A stretch of 64,000 nt of DNA from Actinostola sp. cb2023 (taxonomy: Eukaryota; Cnidaria; Anthozoa; Actiniaria; Actinostolidae), in NCBI GenBank assembly GCA_033675265.1, contig JAUJYZ010000466.1, positions 1-64,000 on the forward strand, read 5' to 3'. Numbering within the stretch: position 1 is the stretch's first letter; each line of letters starts with the position of its first letter. The position numbers were made by a program, and so were the translations under genes. Shown here one piece after another: positions 34,001 through 54,937 of the stretch. Below the pieces are notes generated by a model, which had not been told where the DNA came from, searched no databases, and saw only the letters and a list, made by a program, of their open reading frames with translations.

Positions 34001-36510
34001 AGATCGATCTCAGATCGATCTCAGATCGATCTAGAATCCCAGTGTGAACGCGCCCTTAGTAATGCGCAATAGGCCCTTTGCAGGATTACGATCACGTGGT
34101 TGCACTGACTGGCAAAAAAATCTGACTTTATTTATTTGAAGAATCTTACATAACATCAGTAGTGACAGTAAAGAAATCTGTTTGAAATGCTATTTTTCAA
34201 CCTCCAGTTGATTGTCGATCTTTCTCAATCAACGTCTCAAAGTTTGTTTGCCAGTCAGCAGAGCCGTTCCCATGGGATCTTCGGCTCAGTTCATTCGTTA
34301 TTCAAGCGATATATTGGCATGTGACTGTAAACTGCCAAGGGTCTAGTCCCCTTCACAGTTCCCTGCGCCATCTTGAAAGATAGCCGTGCCTTTGGCATCG
34401 AAGTGAGACCAACGGTGACCTTGCAATGATAGAGATCATTTTTAACACCTTGGACAATTATTCACGTCTCTATCATTGCAAGGTCACCGTTGGTCTCGCT
34501 TCGATGCAAAGGCACGGCACGGCTAATGATCCAGTCATGTTTGTGCTAGTTGCGCAATATGAAATTATTATTATTATAATGATAATCAATCCTTATAAAC
34601 TTCTAGACACCTGGTCGAGCATCTAAAAGACTATTTTGGACTAGACGAGGCAGCTGCTAAAGAATACCTAAAGGTAAATAACAAAGCAACATTTACATAT
34701 CCATACACAATATTGAACAAGAATGGCTTTTACTAGAGACGCAGCACAATCGCGAGGCTAAGAATAGAATACCTCCCCCCCCCCCCCCCCCCCCCAATAA
34801 AAATGCTCGTGACGTCATGGGTCAAAGTCCCCCTACTGGTAACGTCATAGATCAAAGATGTCCCCCCTCCCCCCTTCAAAAAATGCCCGTGACGTCATGG
34901 GTCAAAGTACCCTACTGGTGACGTCATAGATCAAAGTCCAAATGACCCCACCCCTACCCCACCCAAAAAATGCTCGTGATGTCATGGGTCAAAGTCCCCC
35001 TACTGGTGACGTCATAGGTCAAAGTCCAAATGCCCCCGCCCCCCAAAAAAAAGTCGGTAAAGGGGGATTATAGGGGTTATACTACTTGCGTCGTGTGAAA
35101 ATGGGTCGTCGCAAGCACAAGGAAACATTATCTTTTTGTTGGTATGGAATAGGGTTTTTTTTTCCCAGAAGCTAGCGCAGGTGATCAAAATAACGAACAT
35201 GATTTTTGAGACATCTGTCATGGATAAGATATATTTTTCCAGAATGTGCTCGGTCCCAATGCAATTATACCATTACTACTGTAAAGTAACCTCCCATAAG
35301 CAGACACCTCTCATAAATGAACACGTACCGGAGCCTATCTAGCCTGCGTAGCAAGCGTTTTTTAGGCCGCGCGGAAGAGTTTTGTTTTTTTGCTCTCGTC
35401 CCAACTTTTGCGCGGCCAAAAAACGAAAACTCTTCCGCGCGGCCTAAAAAACGCTTGCTACGCAGGCTAGAGCCTATCCTTTCAGAAACCCACACCAGAG
35501 AGTACTCCCAATTCAACAGTGTTGTATTGTTAATATCCCAAAAAGCAGGCATCTCTCTTTTATACAGACAATGCAACTTACGCTTTATTAACCAAACAGC
35601 AGTCAAAATGCAAATGACTTTGTCAAGCTCCCTTCTCAAACTCATTAATTATTCATGAGTTAACCAGCCAATCCGGTGCATCAAATCCGGTCACATGATG
35701 GACCTGGAAACCCCGGAAAGTCCACTCAAGAGTACTTTGAAATGCATTTCAAAGTCCAAGGACTTAGACTTTGAAATGATGGATTTCAAAGTACTCTTTC
35801 CTGAGTTCTTATCCCTCATATAACAATCATCGGGACCTTGGACAGAGTACCACTCTGTCCGAATGAGATTCAATCTGAAAGCAGGCTCTATTTCATGCTA
35901 CTCAAGAGTCCAACACATGTGGGATATTATTTATATACGATGTACTCGACTCTGCGCATGAGCAGAGAATATGCAGACTGGAATTCTTGCTTTTCCGGGC
36001 TAAAATCTTGCAACTCTTTATTTATTGCCTTTAGGCCATAATTGCCATTGCATGTAATAATTAATGAGTATGAGAAGTCGTTCCAAAAACTCGAATTCGG
36101 ACTAGACGAATTCTCGGCTTTGAAACATTACGTAAACCCTGGTTTTCACGGGCGACAGCATGCCAGTGAAAGTGATTATGCTTGCGTTAGGCCTGTTTTT
36201 CACAGTGAAAATATACCCTCTTACATACAGGTTAAGAAAAAAAAACAGGCTATATAAGTGAGTATTTTACATGCATACAGCGTTGGACAAAAATCCGCAA
36301 ACACTATGCTCTACAATGACTCTCTTTCCCCCTATTCAAGTTGGTTCGTTAGCTGCCGTGCTCTGGTCTTTTGCACACATCCAACTGATTGGAATTGGAA
36401 TTGGAGGGATAGGGGTGTTCACGATAATTTTGCCTTGCTGTAGAAGTGAACGTTAGTCAGTCCTTTCTAGACAAACTTTCTAGACAAACAATCGATTCCT
36501 AACTCTCCCC

Positions 36511-36545
<35 letters not shown>

Positions 36546-37625
36546 ATCACTACTGAAAATCTCGAATCAAAGTGATTTACGACTACTTTGCTTCCAACAG
36601 AATAACGACGAGAACGCGCAGTATTTTCTGATGCACGATAGTAATAATGATAGTAAACTAGATGGGTTAGAGATACTACAATCACTGTCACATCACAAGC
36701 ATCATGAAGATGAAAAACACGGTAAGGTATTAGTAAGTCATTAGCCAGCATTGTGGAAATCTTAGGGGACTGGGGAGGGAATGGAAAGCGGAGGAAATGG
36801 AAAGCGAAGGAAAGGGAAAGCGGAGGAAAGGGAAAGCGAAGGAAAGGGAAAGCGGAGGAAAGGGAAAGCGGAGGAAAGGGAAAGCGGAGGAAAGGGAAGG
36901 CGGGGGGAAAGGGAAGGCGGAGGAAAGGGAAGGCGTAGGAAAGGGAAAGCAGAAAAAAGTGAAGGCGGACGAAAGGGAAGGCGGACAAAAGGAAAGGCGG
37001 ACGAAAGGGAAGGCGGACGAAAGGGAAGGCGGGGGAAAGGGAAGGCGGGGGAAAGGGAAGGCGGGGGAAAGGGAAGGCGGGGGAAAGGGAAGGCGGAGGA
37101 AAGGGAAGGCGGAGGAAAGGGAAGGCGGAGGAAAGGGAAGGCGGAGGAAAGGGAAGGCGGAGGAAAGGGAAGGCGGAGGAAAGGGAAGGCGGAGGAAAGG
37201 GAAGGCGGAAGGTAAGGAGGAAAGGGAAGGCGGAGGAAAGGGAAGGCGGAGGAAAGGGAAGGCGGAGGAAAAGGAAGGACAAGAAAACAATCTAAGGGTG
37301 TGAAGTCATAAAGACAAATGAACAATTCCATACTCTAATACTCTAGTAGTTACGCAGTATGTGTAGGACTGGTGAGGTCCTTGTTAGGACGCTCTATTGC
37401 AGAGCACGCGCCTTCTATTTCTTCAATACTAACCAGTACACATATTCTAATGTAGATAAACAAGATGAACAAACTAGTGAAGAACACTTGGTGGAGTTTG
37501 TGGATATGATACTATCTGACCAAGACCTTAACAAAGATGGCTTCATCACGTATCCTGAATTTATAACATTTATGAGCAAGCACCAACAAGAAACATCTAA
37601 ACCCGAAACCCAGGTCAAAACCTAA
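31059..37625 (+). CDS. MCFD2: MCFD2-like secreted two-EF-hand protein
   Basis: Coding exons are 31059-31204, 34607-34673, 36601-36721 and 37456-37625. Splice sites are GTAAGT, GTAAAT and GTAAGG donors with TTCTAG, CCAACAG and AATGTAG acceptors. Phases match and 504 nt give 167 residues. Residues 10-28 are a hydrophobic signal sequence (VGFSLVVVLILTLNLLMI). Next comes HLVEHLKDYFGLDEAAAKEY, then EF-hand 1 (loop DSNNDSKLDGLE), a His/Glu-rich linker and EF-hand 2 (loop DLNKDGFITYPE). Both 12-residue loops keep the acidic ligands. Order, spacing and length match MCFD2 (146 residues in human), which binds LMAN1 in the ER-Golgi intermediate compartment and helps export glycoproteins. CGREF1 is a less likely alternative. 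The stop codon overlaps AATAAA at 37624-37629. METTL1 lies downstream, convergent. Confidence 0.85.
32205..32466. repeat. Tandem repeat of AAGCATAAGTACAAGCGC units (MCFD2-like intron 1)
   Basis: About nine copies of a roughly 30-bp unit, AAGCATAAGTAGC plus AAGCATAAGTACAAGCGC. Open in several reverse frames only because of repetition. Confidence 0.9.
32497..34056. mobile_element. 1.56-kb inverted-repeat element with ATCGATCT arrays (intron 1)
   Basis: The left end AGGGCGCGTTCACACTGGG pairs with the right end CCCAGTGTGAACGCGCCCT. Both subterminal regions (32520-32650, 33745-34035) carry runs of AGATCGATCTGAGATCGATC and repeated GCGTTCACACTTGGATC. The interior has a tRNA-like B-box, GGTTCGAATCCC, at about 32718. 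No transposase is visible and I could not define a target-site duplication. Confidence 0.75.
34381..34525. mobile_element. Foldback element (intron 1)
   Basis: TAGCCGTGCCTTTGGCATCG...CAATGATAGAGA pairs with TCTCTATCATTGCAAGGTCA...GGCACGGCACGGCTA. Arms are about 50 bp and the loop about 35 bp. Confidence 0.8.
34774..35050. repeat. CRE-containing tandem repeat beside a C run (intron 2)
   Basis: A poly-C tract is followed by three imperfect units of about 85 bp with ATGCTCGTGACGTCATGGGT and CAAAGTCCCCCTACTGGTGA. TGACGTCA occurs exactly at 34810, 34890, 34919 and 35007, with near matches at 34844 and 34976. Confidence 0.8.
35339..35470. mobile_element. Short palindromic MITE (intron 2)
   Basis: CTAGCCTGCGTAGCAAGCGT...GCGCGGAAGAGTTTTG pairs with CAAAACTC-like and ACGCTTGCTACGCAGGCTAG. 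About 132 bp. Confidence 0.85.
36780..37285 (+). repeat. Polypurine 16-bp repeat (intron 3)
   Basis: About thirty copies of GGAGGAAAGGGAAGGC and variants give some 500 bp in which the plus strand is nearly all purine, broken by one C per unit. A 40-base C run at about 36503-36542 lies before exon 3. Long Pro/Phe or Lys/Gly frames here are artefacts. Confidence 0.92.
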
Positions 37626-37634
37626 TAAATATAG

Positions 37635-38330
37635 TAGACACAGGAAGCCCAACAACGATACCAGACACAGGAAGCCCAACAATAATATCTGACACAGGAA
37701 GCCCAACAACAATACAAGACACAGGGAGCCCAACAACGATACCAGACACAGGGAGCCCAACGACGATACCAGACACAGGAAGCCCAACAACAATACCAGA
37801 CACATGGAGCCCAACAACAATACCAGACACAGGGAGCCCAACAATAATACCAGACACAGGGAGCCCAACAATATCTGACACAGGAAGCCCAACAATGATA
37901 CCAGACACAGGGAGCCCAACAACGATACCAGACACAGGGAGCCCAACAACGATACCAGACACAGGGAGCCCAACAACGATACCAGACACAGGAAACCCAA
38001 CAATACCAGACACAGGAAACCCAACAATACCAGACACAGGAAACCCAACAACGATACTAGACACAGGGAGCCCAACAACGATACCAGACACAGGGAGCCC
38101 AACAACAATACAAGACACAGGGATCGCAACAACAATACTAGAAACAGGGAACCCAACACCAATACCAGGCACAGGGATCCCAACAACAATACCAGACACA
38201 GGGAGCCCAAGACCAATACCAGACACCCAACAACAATATCTCAGGCACAGGAAGCCCAACAACAATATCAAGCAAGGGAACATTTTCAGACACAGGAAGC
38301 CCAACAAGTCCCAACTCCATAGCCTCCTTC
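37635..38330 (+). repeat. 27-bp minisatellite downstream of the MCFD2-like gene
   Basis: About twenty-five units of CCAGACACAGGAAGCCCAAC plus AACGATA; shorter 21-bp units also occur. The unit begins 10 bases after the AATAAA of the MCFD2-like gene, so it may lie in a long 3' untranslated region or just beyond. The core CACAGGAAGCCCA resembles the MITE terminus at 49497. Confidence 0.92.
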
Positions 38331-38919
38331 CTCCCCAGCCATCCTAATATTGTCAAGCAATTGACATGCATGCATGATGACAAGAGCTACATTGTAGCAC
38401 AGCTGTGTTTAGTGTATGGAACATAACGATTCTGAGAACTCACCAAAATATTCCATGTTGTGAACTGGATGAATGGACTCAGTTAACGCAAATGAAAAGC
38501 ACTAATATTAAAAGCATATTTACAGTGAACTTCATGAAAAATGGTCTCAAATCCTCAGTTATACTTCAATGAAAAAAAACTCTGTTTACATCTAATAAAA
38601 TTGTATTTTTCTTTTTTTTTAATAACTAGGGCTTTGGTTTATCTGAGTACTATTTAAATAATTCATTATTAAATGCTTACTTTCAGTAATAAATTATTAT
38701 TAAATTTACTAAGAGTAAAATTTGTTTTAGTCAAATAAATGTCAGTGAGAGAAACGAGAAAGTAAAGAAATGGGAAGTGGAATCAAGAAGTAAATGAATA
38801 AGAAGAAAATTTAATTGATAGATTATTGATATAAATACATGTATTAGAATAATATTATGAAGAACATGCATCCTATCCCCACCCCTCTAGTGCAAAAAAA
38901 ATGCATCAATTGAATGGGT

Positions 38920-39375
38920 CTCTGCTGAAAGTGACTTGTAATCGAGATCTACATTCTCCATACGAATTCACAGAATCTCAAGGAGAATTAAGATTTTCAT
39001 CAGAATTCATGTAAATTGTTCTTACACAAACTTCTTCAATTGAGGGGTCCATGCAAGAACAGTTAAGTGACTTGTGATCAAAACACTAATTCTCCTTTGG
39101 AATCCAAAGAATCTCGAGGAGAATTTAGATTTTGATCAGAGTAACCCTAACTGAAGGGGTTCATGCAAGAACAGTGTAAGTGACTTGTGATCAAAATCCA
39201 AATTCTCCCTTGGAATTCAAAGATCCTACAGGAGAATTTAGATTTTGATCAGAGTAACCCTAACTGAAGGGGTCCATGCAAGAACAGTGTAAGTGACTTG
39301 TGATCAAAACACTAATTCTCCTTTGGAATTCAGAGATCCTACAGGAGAATTTAGATTTTAATCAGAGATCACTTA
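38920..39375. repeat. Four imperfect copies of a 110-120 bp unit
   Basis: Units share AAGTGACTTGTGATCAAAA, ATTCTCCTTTGGAATTC and AGGAGAATTTAGATTTTGAT. The first copy is the most diverged. Non-coding spacer between the two convergent genes. Confidence 0.75.
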
Positions 39376-39988
39376 CATTGTACATGTACATTGTTTTTAC
39401 ACTGAACCTCTTGTATTTCTGTCTAGGTACTTGTAGGGGAGGGGAGGGGAGGGGAGGGATAGAATGATTGTAGACTGGCAATGAAATGATGTTTATTGGG
39501 TGTCAGCTGGGTCGGCAATCCTTCTATAAACACCAAGTAGCTTTATACCTGTGTTTATTGGGTGTCAGCTGGGTCGCCAATCCTTCTATAAACACCAAGT
39601 AGCTTTATACCTGTGTTTATTGGGTGTCAGCTGGGTCGGCAATCCTTCTATAAACACCAAGTAGCTTTATACCTGTGTTTATTGGGTGTCAGCTGGGTCG
39701 CCAATCCTTCTATAAACACCAAGTAGCTTTATACCTGTGTTTATTGGGTGTCAGCTGGGTCGCCAATCCTTCTATAAACACCAAGTAGCTTTATACATAT
39801 GTTTAATGGGTGTCAGCTGGGTCGGCAATCCTTCTATAAACACCAAGTAGCTTTATACCTGTGTTTATTGGGTGTCAGCTGGGTCGGCAATCCTTCTATA
39901 AACACCAAGTAGCTTTATACCTGTGTTTATTGGGTGTCAGCTGGGTCGGCAATCCTTCTATAAACACCAAGTAGCTTTATACCTGTGT

Positions 39989-49435
<9,447 letters not shown>

Positions 49436-49496
49436 CTTGAAAACTGTCTCGATAACACACAGGGAGCCCAAAATAGAAACTACAGTATTAATTTAA

Positions 49497-49922
49497 CCAC
49501 AGGTAGCCCAAGCTCACCATTTGAAGCTTTATATAGAGATTATGCAGTGTAAAATTATTAAAAATCGAAAATACGATCAATCGTTTTTAAATTGTCTGTA
49601 TTTGTTCTTTGTGAGTTTATTTAACTTTGGGAAAAATCTGGTGTCGCTACATTTAACATTAAGCCAGTTATAGCTGTTTGAATTTTACACTATGGTGTAT
49701 ACCACTGATAGGGTAAAATTTTACCATATATAGGGTAAAATTCAAACAGCTATAATTCGCTTAGTTTTAATCGTAGCAACACCAGATTTTCCCCAAAGTT
49801 AAATAAACTCACAAAGAACAAACACAGACAATTTAAAAACGATTTACAGTATCATATTTTCGATTTTTAATTAATTTACACTGCATAATAAAGCTTCAAA
49901 TGGTGAGCTTGGGCTACCTGTG
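49497..49922. mobile_element. 426-bp foldback MITE upstream of METTL1
   Basis: The ends are CCACAGGTAGCCCAAGCTCA and complement TGAGCTTGGGCTACCTGTG. Arms of about 200 bp carry CCATTTGAAGCTTTAT and AATCTGGTGT words. ATTTAA flanks both sides (49491-49496, 49923-49928), a likely target-site duplication. It lies 61 bp upstream of the METTL1 ATG. Confidence 0.85.
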
Positions 49923-49928
49923 ATTTAA

Positions 49929-52900
49929 GCCATTCCAAGTTGTACATTAATTTTTTTTACAAAAAAAGAAGAAATATGTAAACAATTCCGAAAAAGAATA
50001 GAAACAAACAAAAAGAAAACAATAACTAAAAAAAAGAATGAAAAAAAAACGTGTCACGGCTGGGACTCGAACCCTCGACCCCCAGGTTCAAAAGAGATGA
50101 GTGCCGGTAATTTATCCAAAAAAGGACCATACTCCCAGACATTATGCTGAGCCACCGTATGTTACGTATAGGATGAAGATTTCGGCCCCATCCGCGCTAT
50201 CCGGGCATTACACCAATCAGCTTAGTGATCAAAGAGGGAGGGAACAGTCGGATCCTAGTCCCACTAAATAACTGCCCCGCACCACTAGGCTATCGTGCAC
50301 GCTTATTGATTTGGAGGACAAAATAACCTAGTGTATCCTGTGAATGGACTGTCTATTGTTGTGCAAATTACGATGGTCCCGTGGCTCGCACTGAAACACA
50401 GCGCTTCAGAAGCACATGGGCCCGGGTTCGATTCCTCGCTGCACCGAATTTTTTTTTTTACTGTTTGTTTTTGTAGGAACATTTTTATACTCACGAAAAT
50501 GATTATTTTCAAAATGTAAAATAATTAAAAATAATTAAAAAATGTTAAGCTCAAGGTACTTAGCATTCGGTGCACCGAATATGTTTTCTTCTTTTTTTTT
50601 ACTGTTTCTTTTACGAAAATGATTATTAAACGTTCAGTTATTTTCATTAATATATACTATGAAGTCTGTGTTCTCAAAACGGTTCTTGTTCACTAAGACC
50701 CATTTTCTATTTTTTTTTGTACACAGGAACCCTGCCGTTAATATTATAGATAGCCGAGTAATTTGCATAAACTGATAAACTGAGTCTAGTAATACACCAA
50801 AAGCCCATCAATTTAAATGAAACCACCGTAAAGTTATAACCATTTGAATTCTAGCTATTGCATGGAAACGAGGCTAGTCAGTCCAAAACTCAATTTCCCA
50901 TACAAATCTTCAAATTTCAATTCGCTATAAATTTTTACATTTTTGTAGAATCGCTCTAAAATATTGTAGGTTTGTTTTTGTTATTATACTCTTTGAAACG
51001 ATCGATGTACTATATTACTAACTACAAAATAAATCATTGATATTTACTGATTCCGCCATTATGTCAGGAGCCCATTACATTTACTGAACTATTTTCTGTA
51101 CTCGGGTAACAACAGAAATCCTCAACAATTTGACGGTTTTTAACCCAAATTAATTTCCTTTTTTCCCCAATCGTATCGTGAATAAAGCGTAAATTCTCTT
51201 TGTAGCATAACAATGAATATTTATAATGTTTTCGTTCTTCCATTAATCAGAAATCCGGCCTGCCACCCTTGACGCTGCTACTACCACGCCAAGGAAATCC
51301 ATCATCGTTTAGATTCAACTTACACAGTTGGATAGGAAATCAATGCCTTGCATCGAGAACAACATATTGCACAACTTTAGATATCAAATTATGGACACTG
51401 ATTATATAGTATTTATAATGACAGGTGAATGGTATCCCGTCGAGGTCAGCGGTAACACGAATAAAAATAGACTGAGATATTATCTGCACCGTGCACGAAC
51501 TCAACGCGATGAACAGGCAAGATGGCGTCGGTTGTACATTCAAAAATATATATGCGCATATAGAAAAACGTATGCATCAACGAACTAGAATGAAGGTATT
51601 ACATGATTATTATTTCTGCGAACGTCGCAAATCGCTCGGAAAAACTGGTCAGTGAAATCCATGCAGCAAGAGGTTTTAGTTTGAGTTTTCTAAAACTGAA
51701 TATCGACGTACGTTATTATTTGTGCGAACGTCGCAAATCGCTCGAAAAAACTGGTTTAGAACAGGTTTGTGGATCCGGATCCAGTAAATCCAAATCGTCT
51801 TCAGCGCAGGAGTCGATGGCCATCCAAGAGCTTTTAGTTTCCCTTTGAGGATCGTATTATTTAGTTTGAGTTTTCTAAAAATACCGACGTACAGGAGAAG
51901 AACCTTATGTCAACCAAGTGGCAGCCATTTCGGATCTCAATCACAAAGATAATTTCCTTAGTCCTTAGATATGTTTAATTAGTTGATGTGATATCTCAGC
52001 CGGATGTAGATATTTGTCATCCAACATGGCCGCCATCTATGTTAATCAGCATCTCTATGCCAGTTGATTGAAAGACTGATTCATATTGGCACTGAAGAAT
52101 TTACATTTAGGTGTATTTTTCTAGTATTTACTGAGGATATATCAACATTTTTCTGGATCATTTTTAATCATAAAACTAGATACTATGATAGAAATTTAGC
52201 GCTGATTTACAAGACGGTGCTGCGCGGACACCTTCGCCATTAAATATACTCTTTGTTTGTGCTTCGTCTCCAAATTGTCTGTCTAGTTTTTTAGATGGTT
52301 TTTCTATTTAACTGTAATTATAAAAGCCGAGAATTAAGGGCAAATATTTACTTAGGATCACAAAGGCAGTAATAAAGCTATCAATGCCATCTTTCTCGCG
52401 GCTTTCATCTTCCTCTATGTTATCTGTAATTGATTTTTCTTCATTTCTTTTCTTGTGATTTTGTTTTGTGTTTTATTATAGTATTAATACTGTGTTTCCA
52501 AAAGCCTTTCTTTTAGCTTTTCCTTAGTATTGATGGCTTCTTAAATTAGATTTAAATAAATAATCCCACTCAATGTGAACTATAAAGAGCTTGAGCCTTA
52601 TGTTTTAAAAAACACTTCTGAATGTTTACGTTGTCCAAGATGGCCGCCATGGTTTCGTCATCTCGTTCCTTTGATTGAAAACATATTCAAAATACCTTGT
52701 ATTTAAAACAACGTAGCTTGTTTATATCTACCAACATGGCTCATGTTTTTCTCTATCTAACTAATAAAGGAATTATTGGGAACAAATGAAATGCCAGGAA
52801 GCAGTATTCTACAAATAAAACACACCCGACACTTCATGACAAGTCGTCCAAAATGGCCGCCACATCTCGATGACATCTGCTTGTGTCCAAAGATTGAGAA

Positions 52901-53310
52901 ATATTTTTTTACCTCCAAAAAACAAAACAATAACTTTATTGATTCTAGAGAGCAGAAAAAATAGAAAATTTCACGGCCACAGTGATATGTTTATGATCAA
53001 TAAGTGCTTATTGTACAAATGTTGAAAAATAATCTCCATTGACGGCGTTTACTGAAATTGTAAAGTTACACGCGGTTGATATAGCTGTAGGCATTTGACA
53101 TAGACGCGCCAAATTTCACAGTTATTTTCAATTGAAAACACAGAAAGAAAACGTGATTTGCGTTTCGTGGAGCGGAAACGTGGAGGTATTGAACCCCAAG
53201 AAGTTGATGAGTCAGAAACAAATCTTGCGGCTACTAGTGTAAATCACACACTGATCAACAGCATGAGGCCGGCAGGGAAAAGTCACGATTATATTGAGAC
53301 GTGCTTGGTT
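49929..53310. other. Noncoding stretch with YY1-like words
   Basis: Apart from the tRNA-like cluster I see no gene. An 86-codon frame at 51328-51588 has ordinary composition but no recognisable domain. CGAACGTCGCAAATCGCTCG occurs twice (51617, 51724) as part of a local duplication. AA(C/G/A)ATGGCCGCC occurs at 52023, 52638 and 52850. Confidence 0.4.
50045..50460. repeat. Cluster of tRNA-derived (SINE-like) fragments
   Basis: B-box-like words occur at about 50065 (GGGACTCGAACCCTCGAC, reverse strand) and 50423 (CCGGGTTCGATTCCTCGC, plus strand). CCGCACCACTAGGCTAT at 50277 resembles a reversed tRNA D-arm region. None folds into a convincing full tRNA, so short interspersed elements or tRNA pseudogenes are likely. 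Confidence 0.4.
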
Positions 53311-53316
53311 CAGTGT

Positions 53317-53355
53317 AGCAGGGCGCTAGTAATGAACTACTATTACTAGCGCCCT
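53317..53355. repeat. Near-perfect 39-bp hairpin
   Basis: CAGGGCGCTAGTAAT and ATTACTAGCGCCCTG are separated by a 9-base loop. Confidence 0.8.
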
Positions 53356-54107
53356 GGTTGTAGTTTATTTTAGACAACACAGTGTCAATATGTATAAGCG
53401 GCCGGTACTAGTTGTCGGCAAAATGAGAAAATGAGACCTTGTACGACTTTTTTCACATTTAGTGCATTTTAAGTTAATTTGTCAGAAAGAGGTCGAACCT
53501 TGTCCAACAAACATGCAACAAACTACTGTACTTGATACAGTGTACATATCTCCGCTAGATAATGAAGAAAACGTCCAAAGATCTCGGAGCAAATATTAGC
53601 ATTTCATTCGTCTGATTTTGATAATGTGGTGTAGTTTGGAAACGGCTTTAGAGGAAATAGACGCGTATACGTTTTGGCGGGAAAACGCTTCGTCCGTGTA
53701 TCTAGAAGTTCTGGAAATCAACTAATTCAAGAAGAGTTGTTCCTGGTATCCAAACTGCAAATGAATAAATTGAAAAAATAAAAAATAAAATAAAATAAAA
53801 TAAAATAAAATGATTTTTCAGAGATAAGCCGACAAAATACTATGAAATCTTGGCCATAGGTTCGTCCATTAATGACTGGTGCTCATTCCATAGAGGCTTT
53901 TATCGACACGTTAACGTTTGTTTCAATGCATCAGCGCTCGCGTGTTTCTCGACACACCCAAAAACTCCCCAAAATACATCTCCCAAAATACACACCGTTC
54001 GAAATCTTAGTTCTCACACTTTAAACTGATCGCGCGTCAGAATCAGGGACAGTTTGTGTGGGTATAATTTTATTTTTATTGTATTTATTTTTTATGATGT
54101 TTTTTTA

Positions 54108-54150
54108 TGGATTTTATCATGGATCGTAAAAAGACTTTTTACGATCCATG
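54108..54150. repeat. Perfect short hairpin
   Basis: ATGGATCGTAAAAAG is followed directly by CTTTTTACGATCCAT around 54118-54148. It lies at the edge of the (ATT)n tract at 54180-54380. Confidence 0.7.
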
Positions 54151-54179
54151 ATTTTATATCAGGTTAGTTGGTATTTTAT

Positions 54180-54234
54180 TTATTTATTATTATTATTATT
54201 AGTATTAGTATTATTATTGTTATTATTATTATTA

Positions 54235-54278
<44 letters not shown>

Positions 54279-54346
54279 GTTATTATTATGATTATTACTA
54301 TTATTTTTATTATTTATTATTATTATTATTGTTGTTATTATTATTA

Positions 54347-54377
<31 letters not shown>

Positions 54378-54380
54378 CAA
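54180..54380. repeat. (ATT)n microsatellite
   Basis: ATT steps with occasional GTT and AGT variants; no coding meaning. Confidence 0.92.
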
Positions 54381-54491
54381 CTAAGTAAAACTTTATTAAT
54401 TTAACATTAATTACTTTATATTACTAAGAAAAACATGTTTACCAAGTTAGCTAAATGTCTCTCTTGTTTTGGACTCTTACTATTAAAACTC

Positions 54492-54937
54492 TTAAAGTGC
54501 TCCTAACCCCCTTTACAATTGTATTAAAAATTGAATGTTCATGAACTGATCAGCTATAGGGTTAAGTGTTTTTTCATTTGAGCTTCGCATTTAGGAGTTA
54601 TAGTTGTTTGAAATCTCGATATTTTAATTCGATGACGTCACCCCGGGCTTTTTACCTAACTTATTTCATTGTTTTCAGTAGATCTCTTCCCCGATATGGG
54701 GGAAAATTTTATATGAAATCATTTATATAGTTTGTAAAAATATTTTACAAGTTCAAAAATGTTAATAATTTGCACAAGGGCGTTTTTGTATAATTAATGA
54801 AGCCCGGGGTGACGTCATCTGATTTGCATATCCAGATTTCAAACCTCCATAACTCTTAAATGCAAGGTCCTGTAGCTGATCAGTTCATGTACATTCAATT
54901 TTTAATACAATTGTAAAAGGGGTTAGGAGCACTTTAA
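54492..54937. mobile_element. TTAA-flanked MITE, copy 2
   Basis: TTAAAGTGCTCCTAACCCC on the left pairs with GGGGTTAGGAGCACTTTAA on the right. The centre holds GATGACGTCACCCCGGGCTT-like inverted words. No open frame. Confidence 0.8.

Noticed and set aside
36467..37331. Overlapping long frames (Pro/Phe/Leu-rich and Lys/Gly/Glu-rich) on both strands
   Set aside because: Produced by the 16-bp polypurine repeat within an intron of the MCFD2-like gene.
37512..38383. Frames of about 150-234 codons repeating DTGSPTTIP or LCLVSLLGS
   Set aside because: Repeat units of 27 and 21 bp are multiples of three and keep frames open. They are not in the frame of the MCFD2-like gene and follow its stop codon.
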